A stretch of DNA of 11,079 bases from Gammaproteobacteria bacterium (GCA_026197015.1 JAPHRB010000103.1:1-11079), one strand, 5' to 3'. Positions 1 to 7,690 are shown, numbered from the stretch's first letter. Made by a program: numbers and translations. Notes: generated by a model not told the origin, from the letters alone.

Positions 1-942
1 ATGTTAAGCCTGTTAAGAGACAATACTCTACAGCTTGATGTTACAAGTTCTAATATGGATTTAAGTATTAGTCGTGCACGCACTATGTTACAGAGTTCGG
101 TTAACATCAGCATAACCTCAGCGTCAGTGAGCGATAATATACTCGAAGCTAATGTAAGACTAGAAAATAACTCAGGCCATAAAACGCCTTCAGGTTATCC
201 ATCACGGCGTATGTGGCTTCATTTCAAAGTGACTGATAGCAATAATAATATAATTTTTGAATCAGGAAAAATAAACTCAGATGGCTCTATTGCTGGCGCC
301 ATAAATGATGTAGACCAGACTCAGTTTGAAGCGCATTATGATTTAATTAACAGCGCTGATCAGGTGCAGATTTACGAGCCTGTCATGGTTAATTCTGATG
401 ATCAAATTACCTATACTTTACTTCGCGGTGCACGTTATCTGAAAGATAATCGTTTAACACCACAGGGTTTTAATAAGCTGCTTGTGCCTGCAGATGTTGC
501 GGTACTTGGCCAGGCCGCGAATGATGCTAACTTTAATCAGGGGCGTGATGACATTACTTATCGTTTCCCGGTTGCAGTATCAGGTGATTTGAATATCAGT
601 GTTGCATTGCACTATCAAACGATTAAACATGGATTCTTGCAGGATCTGTATCGTGATATTCAGCTCGAACAGGTTAAAACCTTCAAGGCGATGTATGACG
701 CACGAAGCATCAAACATGAGTTGATAACAAGTGCGCAAACCACAGTGTTTAATGCTAATGCAGGCGCTAATGATAGCGACAATAATACTAACGACAACGA
801 TAGTACTCATGACAGTGATAACACTACTGCAGATGATGTTTCTAATGCTGAAAGTAGTGCCGGCTCGATCTCTATCATGAGTCTGATTATGTTTCTTTTT
901 TTAAGTGTTTCTCGTTTGATATTTTATAAAAAGAATATTTGA
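1..942 (+). CDS. C-terminal part of a secreted, membrane-anchored protein resembling the end of multihaem cytochromes (5'-partial)
   Basis: The reading frame is open from the first base of the window, and the ATG at 1 is probably an internal Met, because the protein begins in mid-domain with no signal peptide. Residues about 35-235 form a beta-rich domain. It contains NNSGHKTPSGYPSRRMWLHF (57-76), which resembles the GHK-PTGYPSRR-W block found C-terminal to the haem region of many large multihaem cytochrome c proteins. The 313 visible residues contain no cysteine and hence no CXXCH haem site, so any haem domain would lie upstream of the window. Residues about 250-285 are an Asp/Asn/Ser/Thr-rich linker. 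They are followed by a hydrophobic segment (about 289-308) and a basic end (KKNI). This arrangement suggests an exported protein held in the membrane by its C-terminus, possibly a weak GlyGly-CTERM-like signal. The family assignment comes from motif memory only. No partner gene is visible. Confidence 0.5.
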   Translation: MLSLLRDNTLQLDVTSSNMDLSISRARTMLQSSVNISITSASVSDNILEANVRLENNSGHKTPSGYPSRRMWLHFKVTDSNNNIIFESGKINSDGSIAGAINDVDQTQFEAHYDLINSADQVQIYEPVMVNSDDQITYTLLRGARYLKDNRLTPQGFNKLLVPADVAVLGQAANDANFNQGRDDITYRFPVAVSGDLNISVALHYQTIKHGFLQDLYRDIQLEQVKTFKAMYDARSIKHELITSAQTTVFNANAGANDSDNNTNDNDSTHDSDNTTADDVSNAESSAGSISIMSLIMFLFLSVSRLIFYKKNI

Positions 943-975
943 ATAATGATGTTCCGCTAGCAGTTGATTTAAAAC

Positions 976-991
976 GGGTTTAATTAAACCC
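976..991. repeat. Perfect 16-bp palindrome GGGTTTAATTAAACCC
   Basis: The sequence equals its own reverse complement and can fold as a 6-bp stem (GGGTTT/AAACCC) with an AATT loop. It lies 33 nt after the stop codon of the upstream gene. No T-tract follows on the + strand, and only TTTT follows on the - strand, so it is at best a weak terminator or RNA 3'-end stabiliser. Confidence 0.5.
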
Positions 992-1064
992 AGATGTAAT
1001 TAGAATGTTAGCAGTAATCTTTGGTTGCCTGGAATTGCTATGGTATTTAATTGAAAAATAAAAC

Positions 1065-1092
1065 AAATAAGGTCGTTTAAACCGACTTATTT
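1065..1092 (-). terminator. Candidate terminator hairpin, probably for the hybrid kinase transcript
   Basis: AAATAAG-GTCG (1065-1075) pairs with CGAC-TTATTT (1083-1092). This gives 10 base pairs with one bulged G at 1071 and a 7-nt loop, TTTAAAC. Read on the - strand, the hairpin is followed directly by a T-rich tract (GTTTTATTTTTC, complement of 1053-1064), as in an intrinsic terminator. It lies about 190 bp beyond the kinase stop codon. On the + strand a T7 run occurs only at 1111-1117, so a bidirectional role is less clear. The stem is AT-rich and modest in strength. Confidence 0.5.
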
Positions 1093-1282
1093 AGAAACAG
1101 TGAAAACCATTTTTTTATAATATCTCATAGCATCATAGATAGATTTTTAATCTAGTTGTTTACGCATAATCCGCTTTTGATCAAGGTGCCTGTTTTGCAA
1201 CTTATCACAAGGCTTTTGCAATCACACTTTTATTTTATCTATTGTTTGTATGTTGAGGTTATAAAATACCAGGATTAAGCGG

Positions 1283-3967
1283 TTAATGTTTCAGGTATTT
1301 ATTGAAAATCGCCGACATATCATCTGGTTCTATAGGTTTAGTGAGATAATCATTCATGCCTGCCGCTTCGGCGAGCTGCAGATCTTTTTTCATGGCGTTT
1401 GCAGAAAGTCCGCAGATGATTAAATTTGTATAACCATTTTCACGAATAAGTCGAGTTGCATCATATCCATCCATTATGGGCATTTGTATATCCATAAGTA
1501 CTAGATCATAAGTCTCATTGTTTAAGATCTTATCCACTGCCTGTTGACCATTTTCGACAATGTCACATGTAAGGCCAAAATTTTTGAGTAATTGCTCTGC
1601 GACTATCTGGTTAACGTGATTATCTTCTACGAGCAGTAAATGCCCTGTGTATTGTGGATTGTCTTCAGTGTTTATGAGTTCGCTGGCTGGGGATGTCTGT
1701 TTTATTTTAAACAACTCAGTAAAAAAACTATTAAAAGTGTCGGGAGAAAAAGGGTGTCTTAAAACGGGGAGCTTCCAGTTGGTGTTTAATTCTTCTGAGA
1801 AACCCTGAGGTTGTATATCTGTTATAAATGCAAAGCTTATATTATTAACCTGTAATGATTCGATAAGGTGTTTTTTTCTGTGAAGAGTTTCCATATCAGG
1901 CATATCAATAATTACAGCATTATTTTCTCTGTCAAAATTCCTGGCATTAATTAAGATGTTTTCAATATCTTTCCATTGTATTTTATGTGTCTTTATTTTT
2001 AGAGATTTCAATATATCTTCATTAATTAATGGGGAGTCTTCTAATGCAAGGTAAGATAATATTAAATTATCTTTATCTATTGGTTTAATAGCCATTTCAT
2101 CGGTAACAGATTTTATTTTTATGCTTACTTTAAAACAGCTGCCATGACCTTTTTTAGAAGTAACAGAAATGTGCCCGCCCATGAGTTCTGTTAATTGTTT
2201 GACGATGCTTAGACCTAAACCAGTGCCGCCATATTTTCTGCTGGTAGACCCATCCGACTGTGTAAAAGATTGAAAAATATTATCAATTTCCTGCTTGTTA
2301 AGGCCTATGCCTGTGTCATTGACCTCAATTTCAAGAAAATGCTCGTTATTCTCTTTTTTACAATCAAAATGAACGTGTACATGACCCTGATCAGTAAATT
2401 TAAATGCATTGTTACAAATATTTAATAATATCTGGCTAATGCGTAACGGATCGCCATAAATTTTTCTGGGTAAACCTGGAGAGTAGGTGATGCGAAATTT
2501 AAGGCCTTTCTCTATCGGGGTAATCGACATTGCAGAAACGATATTATCAATAATGCTATCAACCGGGAACTCTATGGATTCGATGTCCATTTTGCCCGCT
2601 TCAATTTTAGAAAAATCAAGAATGTCGTTAATTACATTCATTAAAATCTGCCCTGAAAAACCTGCTTTTTCAAGATATTTTTTCTGTTCTTTTGTAAGGT
2701 CTGTTTTAAGTGTAAGATCAATTAAGCCAATAATGCCGTTCATAGGTGTGCGTATTTCGTGACTCATATTGGCCAGAAACATGCTCTTGCTTTTTGCCGC
2801 CTGTTCAGCATTGTCTTTTTCTATAGCTAATTCAATATTTAGTTTTTCCTGTTCATCATGCATTTTTTGTGTTGATAAAAGCAGTTCGGATGTTTGTTTG
2901 TTTTTGGAATGAAAAATGTTCGCAGCTTTGGCCAGCGCACCAATTTCGTCTTTGCGCTGTATGCCAGGGATGTTTTTGACAGTCTCGTCTTTTGTGAGCA
3001 TTCTAAATACGTCTGTAATATTACGTATGGGAGTGATTATTCTGTTTGATAAAAACCATCCGGTTAATAAAGTGATAAGAATGGAAATAATAGAGGTTAT
3101 ATTGGCATTGGTCTGCGCTATTGTTGATTGTGATTTGGCTTGTGCAGTCATTTCTTTTTGGGCTTCGCTAACGCTTTCTCTTAATGCTTTAGTCAGATAT
3201 AAAAACTCATTGGCTGAACCGGCCATAACTACATTAACCAGAAAAACATAACCACGTGTTATCTGGGTTAGTTTAAGAAAATCTTTTTTCAGGGTTTTTA
3301 GTAAAACCCTGGTGGGTTCAGGGTTTGATAAAATGGAATCTGATGAAGAATAAATCAGAGTTATTTCTTTTTTGAACTGATTAACATGTTCCTGGTCAGG
3401 TGAGTTTAGATATTGATATATCAATTTTTCAGATGATGCTATGTGATATTTTATTTTATTGATTTTTTCGTCAGATACGTTTTTCTTATTAAGAGTTAAA
3501 TTGTTAATTGTTTTATTAATGTTTATGTATGCAGGCTGTATATTGTTTTTAATAATTGAATTTCGTTGGCTTCGCCCATCAATAACACTGGAAAAATTAT
3601 CATTATAGTCGTTAAGGTGCGCACGCATCCGTGAAATCATATCAGTTTGAGTTGTGCTGGATGATGAGTTTTTTATTACGTTTTCAAAAATATCTAAACG
3701 CTGTTTTAATCGTTTCATTAATTCGTAAAATCGAGAACTTGATATTTCACTTGCGGTTTCTTTATATATAAGTAAGTTTCGCTGCAGGTCCATTACGTCA
3801 CGTTCAAGCTCGTAAGCAAGCCCTACGTGCTCGTAAGATTGATTAATGATGTGTTGATTTTTGAGTAAGGTAGATTGTATTGAACGTGAAAGCAGTATCT
3901 GTATGAGCAATACCGAGACAAGTATGACTAATACAAAAAATATCTGGTTTTTAAGTGATCTAATCAT
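1283..3967 (-). CDS. TorS-like membrane hybrid histidine kinase with a degenerate and an intact receiver domain
   Basis: This is an 894-residue inner-membrane sensor kinase. A transmembrane helix at about 8-27 and a second at about 290-307 enclose a periplasmic domain of about 260 residues that looks wholly helical, the size and style of the TorS sensor. HAMP (about 308-360) and a short coiled coil lead to HisKA with phospho-accepting His403 (MSHEIRTPMN). The ATPase domain has an N box with Asn519-Asn520, a G1 box DTGIGL (551-556) and a G2 box GGTGLGLS (580-587). Residues about 633-755 resemble a receiver that has lost its acid pair. The final receiver (about 775-890) is intact: Glu781-Asp782, phospho-accepting Asp826, Ser855 and Lys877. 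There is no Hpt domain, unlike TorS. The start lies 11 bp after the solute-binding gene and has only a weak ribosome site, suggesting translational coupling. The ligand is unknown. Confidence 0.93.
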   Translation of the reverse strand: MIRSLKNQIFFVLVILVSVLLIQILLSRSIQSTLLKNQHIINQSYEHVGLAYELERDVMDLQRNLLIYKETASEISSSRFYELMKRLKQRLDIFENVIKNSSSSTTQTDMISRMRAHLNDYNDNFSSVIDGRSQRNSIIKNNIQPAYININKTINNLTLNKKNVSDEKINKIKYHIASSEKLIYQYLNSPDQEHVNQFKKEITLIYSSSDSILSNPEPTRVLLKTLKKDFLKLTQITRGYVFLVNVVMAGSANEFLYLTKALRESVSEAQKEMTAQAKSQSTIAQTNANITSIISILITLLTGWFLSNRIITPIRNITDVFRMLTKDETVKNIPGIQRKDEIGALAKAANIFHSKNKQTSELLLSTQKMHDEQEKLNIELAIEKDNAEQAAKSKSMFLANMSHEIRTPMNGIIGLIDLTLKTDLTKEQKKYLEKAGFSGQILMNVINDILDFSKIEAGKMDIESIEFPVDSIIDNIVSAMSITPIEKGLKFRITYSPGLPRKIYGDPLRISQILLNICNNAFKFTDQGHVHVHFDCKKENNEHFLEIEVNDTGIGLNKQEIDNIFQSFTQSDGSTSRKYGGTGLGLSIVKQLTELMGGHISVTSKKGHGSCFKVSIKIKSVTDEMAIKPIDKDNLILSYLALEDSPLINEDILKSLKIKTHKIQWKDIENILINARNFDRENNAVIIDMPDMETLHRKKHLIESLQVNNISFAFITDIQPQGFSEELNTNWKLPVLRHPFSPDTFNSFFTELFKIKQTSPASELINTEDNPQYTGHLLLVEDNHVNQIVAEQLLKNFGLTCDIVENGQQAVDKILNNETYDLVLMDIQMPIMDGYDATRLIRENGYTNLIICGLSANAMKKDLQLAEAAGMNDYLTKPIEPDDMSAIFNKYLKH

Positions 3968-3978
3968 CTATGCTGGCT

Positions 3979-5280
3979 TCAGGTGCTTATGAACTCATAC
4001 CATTTCTGTAAGCTGTATTCATATGTGGGCATAACTGTATTCCACACTGCTACATTACTGAAACGTTTTTCATAACTACCACCTCTACGAATATCACCTT
4101 TGTGTACAGAAATTTTACCATCTGTGCCTCTAAGGTCTTTAGTGGCAGTTTTTCCCTGGTACCAGTATTCCCACTCTGCCTGGTTAAGATGCTGTTTAGA
4201 ACGTTGAGGATTAGAAATGTAATAACCCTGTCGTGCAATAAATGCGCCTGGCCAACCAGATAACCACCAGTTCATATAGTCATAAGCTGCATCTTTGACG
4301 GCTCCTGTGGCATTAGATGATAAACACATTACGCCGTGCCAGCCCCGATAACCTTCTTTTGGTGCGGCATAAACAGCGGGGATGTTCCTGCCATTTAGTG
4401 CTGAAACGGCTGGCGAGAACATGCTTTCAATGACAACTCTATTTGAAGACATAAAATCTATAGATTCGGGTACTGAAGTCCAGAAACCACTAAAGTGCCC
4501 GGCTTTCTTCTTTTTGATTAATATGTCGAATAAGCTATCTAATTCTGTTTTGCTCATGGCGCCAATATCTTTAAATGTCATTAAACCACGGGCCTGAGCC
4601 GCTAGTGCCAAATCGAATAAGCCAATAGTGGGGGCATTTACGATAGCCACTTTACCTGCATGTTTTTCATCAAGTAACCAGCCCCAGCTTTCTGTCTCAA
4701 AGGGAATGCCTTTTTCGATGGCATTTGAGTTGTAACCGAAAGAGTCGACATTATGCACATAGGGTAAAAAACTAAGACGATCTGTATGAGCAGTGCCTAA
4801 TTCATCATCGTCCTGCACATGTAATATTTTATAGGGTGCATCACCCGCGCCCAGTTTGGCCTCTGCTGTTAATTTTCCTGTTTTTGTGAGGTTATTAATT
4901 TCATCCCAGTGTTTAATGCGTTTTTTGTCTATGGCTTGAATTGAGCCTGAGCTCCAGAGTACATTGATGCTGTTTGACCATTGTTCATATAAGTCAAATG
5001 AGCGGGGTGAAACAGATGCTTTCTGTAATACAGCTGCGCTGCCCCGAGGTTCAAATTGCAGTTCAATGCCAAGGTCTGCCATTGCCTGTTGACGCAGTTC
5101 TTCCTGCAGAGTCACATGTGTACCAAGTACACGGAGTATAGTTTTATTACGCGAGTAGACGTAAGGTGCTTTAGCTGTAACACAGCTAGCAAGGCCTATT
5201 GTGGCTATTTTTGTCAGGCTTTCGCGTTTACCGATATCCACACTTGATGACTTCTCATTAGAGGCTTTTACATCCTTCAT
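3979..5280 (-). CDS. PotD-like family 1 extracellular solute-binding protein, likely ligand receptor for the adjacent kinase
   Basis: The 433-residue protein resembles ABC-transporter solute-binding proteins of the PotD/family 1 type. Typical segments are YVHNVDSFGYNSNAI (174-188), a SWGWLLDEKHAGKVAI stretch (198-213) and RGWHGVMCLSSNA (312-324). It should bind a small solute in the periplasm; the ligand cannot be read from the sequence. The N-terminus is odd: about 17 polar residues, then KRESLTK (18-24) like a Tat motif with KR in place of RR, a very short hydrophobic stretch, and LASC (30-33) matching a lipobox. Export is therefore plausible but uncertain. The start is supported by AAGGGA five bases upstream of the ATG. 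No permease or ATPase gene accompanies it. Instead the kinase gene follows after 11 bp, as with sensor-coupled binding proteins of the TorT or LuxP kind. That pairing is inference. Confidence 0.85.
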   Translation of the reverse strand: MKDVKASNEKSSSVDIGKRESLTKIATIGLASCVTAKAPYVYSRNKTILRVLGTHVTLQEELRQQAMADLGIELQFEPRGSAAVLQKASVSPRSFDLYEQWSNSINVLWSSGSIQAIDKKRIKHWDEINNLTKTGKLTAEAKLGAGDAPYKILHVQDDDELGTAHTDRLSFLPYVHNVDSFGYNSNAIEKGIPFETESWGWLLDEKHAGKVAIVNAPTIGLFDLALAAQARGLMTFKDIGAMSKTELDSLFDILIKKKKAGHFSGFWTSVPESIDFMSSNRVVIESMFSPAVSALNGRNIPAVYAAPKEGYRGWHGVMCLSSNATGAVKDAAYDYMNWWLSGWPGAFIARQGYYISNPQRSKQHLNQAEWEYWYQGKTATKDLRGTDGKISVHKGDIRRGGSYEKRFSNVAVWNTVMPTYEYSLQKWYEFIST

Positions 5281-5582
5281 GTGGTTCCCTTAATTTAGTG
5301 GATATTTACCTGACTTTTAAATTATAGACTCTGAAACAGATTATGAAAGTAATCAGAAAACATAAGTGATTGAATTGAAGTGAAAACCACATAACTGGCG
5401 GTAAAGTCAGCAGTTAGAGAGTTTTATGGCATTGGTGTGTTGATTGTTAATAAACTTGATATAAATAGACGGAGTAAAGAAGTCTGTTACAAATGACAAT
5501 CACCTGAAATTATAAATGTTTTTTACTTATCAGCAATCCTGATTGTGACTTCAAATGTAACCGCGAGTGTAAAATTTTCTGC
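5281..5582. other. Non-coding gap upstream of the solute-binding protein / kinase unit
   Basis: This 302-bp AT-rich gap lies between two genes on the - strand. It holds a candidate -10 box for the downstream unit (separate entry) and the ribosome site AAGGGA (complement of 5286-5291). I see no clear terminator for the VPLPA-CTERM gene that ends at 5583. The only hairpin noticed, ATCAG/CTGAT at 5529-5543, has a 5-bp stem and no T-tract. No small gene is evident. Confidence 0.55.
5321..5326 (-). promoter_or_regulatory. Candidate -10 box of the solute-binding protein / kinase operon
   Basis: On the - strand this reads TATAAT, a perfect sigma70-type -10 hexamer. It implies a transcription start near 5314 and a 5' leader of about 34 nt. 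The best -35 at 17-bp spacing is poor (CTTTCA, 3 of 6), so the promoter may need an activator or may be weak. In AT-rich DNA a perfect -10 can occur by chance. Confidence 0.4.
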
Positions 5583-6206
5583 TTATGATTTCTTTATTCT
5601 AGCGAGGCTAGTCAAACTTAAAAAACCAGAAGCAAATAACCATATAGCTGCTGGAACGGGTACAGGTGAATAAACAGGAAAGGGGTTATCGATAATAGCG
5701 AGAAGTGAACTACTCGCATGAAACTCAAGTAAGTTACCTGTGAATAAACCATCAGTCATTAAAAAACCATTATGGCTGGATCCGTCAAAAGCGAGTGTGG
5801 CGAAGTCAAATGTCGTGACATTATTAAACTCATCCCAGCTTGCGGTGATTGACATATCACCAGTAAAAGATGCAGAAGAACCTTGAGTTAAAAAGTCTAT
5901 TACGCCAATAACATGCAAACTACCATCACTGTTGGTGGTGAATGCCGCATTGCTGATCTGTATATCGCCAAACAAAGATGAATTAGAGTTTAAACTTAGG
6001 TCTCCAGTACTATCTGTGTCTTCATACCTTAAAATTCCATCAGTAATAACTGATGTCAAAGGTCTTACTTCGCTATAGAAATCAACGACATTGAGATAGG
6101 GATCGTTAAAACTGTCAAAACTGGTGCTAAAAAGAGCCGCATATGTATTTTGAGCAATTAAAAATCCGGCTAAAATACCAATGATATTTTTTAATGGTTT
6201 ATACAT
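5583..6206 (-). CDS. Secreted protein with a VPLPA-type PEP-CTERM (exosortase) sorting signal
   Basis: The 207-residue protein starts with a signal peptide (basic MYKPLK, hydrophobic core, likely cleavage after NTYA at about residue 23). It ends with a tripartite C-terminal sorting signal: the motif SPVPVPAAIWLF (180-191), a hydrophobic helix (about 187-201) and the basic tail ARIKKS. This matches the VPLPA variant of PEP-CTERM signals, which are known to be recognised by exosortases in the inner membrane of bacteria that make exopolysaccharide. The middle part is rich in Ser, Asp, Thr and Phe, has no cysteine, and looks like a beta-rich extracellular domain I do not recognise. GGAA seven bases upstream supports the start. 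No exosortase or polysaccharide gene is in the window, so the sorting enzyme must be elsewhere. The function is unknown, but the export and sorting signals are clear. Confidence 0.82.
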   Translation of the reverse strand: MYKPLKNIIGILAGFLIAQNTYAALFSTSFDSFNDPYLNVVDFYSEVRPLTSVITDGILRYEDTDSTGDLSLNSNSSLFGDIQISNAAFTTNSDGSLHVIGVIDFLTQGSSASFTGDMSITASWDEFNNVTTFDFATLAFDGSSHNGFLMTDGLFTGNLLEFHASSSLLAIIDNPFPVYSPVPVPAAIWLFASGFLSLTSLARIKKS

Positions 6207-6454
6207 GTTTAAGTTCCATTTACGTAATGTTATTCATTTTTATTAATTTCTAATGATTTAGCATAATCTAAGCCAACTTTATAAGCTGTTGATTTAGAAT
6301 GAATAGATTATTTTTGATGTTTATTTTTAACTGGATTATTGTAAAAAAAATCGACTTTTTAAATATGGATACTGGATTGAAAAAATAAAAGAGAAGGAAA
6401 AAAATTAACAATTAAGGGTAGGAAAATGACTGGCACTAATTAACTAAAGCCAAT
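6207..6454. other. AT-rich non-coding gap, presumed promoter region of the VPLPA-CTERM gene
   Basis: This part of the 317-bp gap between the porin end and the VPLPA-CTERM start shows no open frame or RNA gene. The ribosome site GGAA (complement of 6214-6217) belongs to the VPLPA-CTERM gene. No -35/-10 pair stands out. Several TA-rich hexamers could serve as -10, and I cannot choose among them. Confidence 0.5.
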
Positions 6455-6505
6455 AAAAAAAGAAGTGTGTTTTAAGGGGGCGATCATCCGTTCGCCTCCT
6501 TAAAA
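6455..6505 (-). terminator. Intrinsic terminator of the porin gene
   Basis: TTTTAAGGGGGCGA (6470-6483) and TCGCCTCCTTAAAA (6492-6505) form a 14-position stem with one non-Watson-Crick position (A opposite C on the - strand, a G-U wobble on the + strand) and an 8-nt loop. It starts 18 bp after the porin stop codon. A T7 run on the - strand (complement of 6455-6461) follows about 8 nt beyond the stem. It is the strongest hairpin in the window. Confidence 0.8.
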
Positions 6506-6523
6506 CATCAATACATAAACTCT

Positions 6524-7690
6524 TTAGAAAGCTAGTTTCGCCGTAAACTGAAGCCTGTCCATATCACCGTCTGAGCCAGTTTCAAGTTCACGTGTTGCGT
6601 GTGCAAATTCGCCGCCCACAATGAAACTTTTGCTAACTGCATAGAAAAGGTTGGCTCTTACACTGTATGTGCTTTCTGTGACTGCGGTTCCGGTTAAAGC
6701 GGTGTCATTATCGATATTTATGCTTGAGTAAGTCAGGTTGCTGCGCCATTTGTTATTCCAGATATGACGATAAGCCAGATAGTAGGCTGTCGAGTCAATG
6801 GCTTCCAGTTCCCCGCTAGCATCTATGACTGCACCATTGGCAACATTGATACCGATATATCGGCCCATGCCGCTACCCGTATTAATACCAAAACGAATAT
6901 CATCTGCACCTAACATTAATTTTCCGGAAATACTTAAACCGTAAGATGAGGTTGAGCTATCTATGGCGGCACCGTCATTATAAGTAAGCTGGCGTGCCAG
7001 TAATGCTGTGACCAGGTTCAGGTCGCCACTTTTTAAATTGTAACGTGCAACAAAGTCAGGCAGTTCATTGTCATCAGTGACTATGCGAGTGCCACCGCCA
7101 TTTGGTGTAACGGTTGTCTCGGGGTTTTCCATTGAGAACTGGAAATTGCCCAGAGTGTAACGAATTTGTGTCTGGCGAATAAATATGCCGAAGTCAGTAT
7201 TACCGATGAAATCAGCAGTTTCAGGTAAGGCGCCGGTATTCTGGAAGGTTGACCATGTCTGACCAAATAACCAGTTGTCATAACTGATATAAGCATGACG
7301 CATTCTTGGGCTATAAGAGTTGGTTACGCGCTCGTTACCGTTTGGAGTGGCGAGAAAGTCAAATTCTAAAAAAGTTTTTAAAGTGTGGTTATCAATTATG
7401 CTTTCGGTGCCTATGTTAAAGCGTGACTGGCGAGCATGCATATCAAATGTCGTGTTCTCTTCTGTGCCACCCACCGGGGTTAGTGAGGGTATGTAAAAAT
7501 CTCTGCCCAGGTTGCCTGCACCAAGTGCGCCATCGCTATAACTACTGGCTATGGCATCCATTTTCAGATAACCACCGATAGTCACGCTGGTATTGTCAAA
7601 TGTACCGATGTTTACGGAATGTGCAGATGTAACAAATAACAGGCTTGTGCTTATGGCGCCACTGATGGCCGTTTTTTTCATGAATGTCAT
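6524..7690 (-). CDS. DcaP-like outer-membrane porin
   Basis: This is an outer-membrane beta-barrel protein of 388 residues from the chosen start. It has a signal peptide (MKKTAISGAIS, cleavage probably after SAHS), then GGYLKMDAI, ARQSRFNIGTES, a RMRHAYISYDNWLFGQTWS segment, alternating amphipathic strands throughout, and a C-terminal Phe (QFTAKLAF), the usual signal for barrel assembly. These features fit the DcaP-like porin family, whose studied members pass small carboxylates. It lacks the coiled coil that some members carry before the barrel. Three ATGs are in frame, at 7696, 7690 and 7681. I chose 7690 because GAGGAG (complement of 7699-7704) lies 8 nt upstream of it but only 2 nt from the first. 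It is divergent from acs and shares with it a paired regulatory element, so a role in acetate or carboxylate entry is inferred. Confidence 0.85.
   Translation of the reverse strand: MTFMKKTAISGAISTSLLFVTSAHSVNIGTFDNTSVTIGGYLKMDAIASSYSDGALGAGNLGRDFYIPSLTPVGGTEENTTFDMHARQSRFNIGTESIIDNHTLKTFLEFDFLATPNGNERVTNSYSPRMRHAYISYDNWLFGQTWSTFQNTGALPETADFIGNTDFGIFIRQTQIRYTLGNFQFSMENPETTVTPNGGGTRIVTDDNELPDFVARYNLKSGDLNLVTALLARQLTYNDGAAIDSSTSSYGLSISGKLMLGADDIRFGINTGSGMGRYIGINVANGAVIDASGELEAIDSTAYYLAYRHIWNNKWRSNLTYSSINIDNDTALTGTAVTESTYSVRANLFYAVSKSFIVGGEFAHATRELETGSDGDMDRLQFTAKLAF

Larger units (their letters stand above)
943..1282. other. Non-coding gap between two converging genes
   Basis: This 340-bp AT-rich stretch separates the end of the cytochrome-like gene (+) from the end of the hybrid kinase (-), so it should contain 3' ends rather than promoters. 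I see no convincing open frame, tRNA or other RNA gene. It holds a perfect palindrome at 976-991 and a longer imperfect hairpin at 1065-1092 (separate entries). An octamer TTTTGCAA occurs twice around 1192-1239, which could be chance in such AT-rich DNA. Confidence 0.6.

Noticed and set aside
1264..1300. AAATACC/GGTATTT inverted repeat spanning the kinase stop codon
   Set aside because: It has a 7-bp AT-rich stem with a loop over 20 nt and overlaps coding sequence; the hairpin at 1065-1092 is a better terminator candidate.
2487..3251. Open frames on the + strand inside the hybrid kinase gene (91 and 111 residues)
   Set aside because: They lie wholly antisense to a well-supported kinase, have no recognisable domain, and are explained by the codon pattern of the real gene.
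4050..5247. Short open frames on either strand inside the solute-binding protein gene
   Set aside because: All are overlapped by the 433-residue binding protein, which has clear family motifs and its own ribosome site; none has independent support.
5463..5487. Possible third copy of the regulatory element (TAGAC...GTCT) upstream of the solute-binding protein
   Set aside because: The half-sites are 12 bp apart and the TCTAAT half is not matched, so it does not fit the porin/acs pattern.
5529..5543. Hairpin ATCAG-GATTG-CTGAT as terminator of the VPLPA-CTERM gene
   Set aside because: The stem is only 5 bp and no T-tract follows on the - strand.
6260..6276. Sigma54-like -24/-12 promoter (TTGGC...TGC on the - strand) upstream of the VPLPA-CTERM gene
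   Set aside because: The GG-to-GC spacing is one base too long and the conserved AC after TTGGC is missing.
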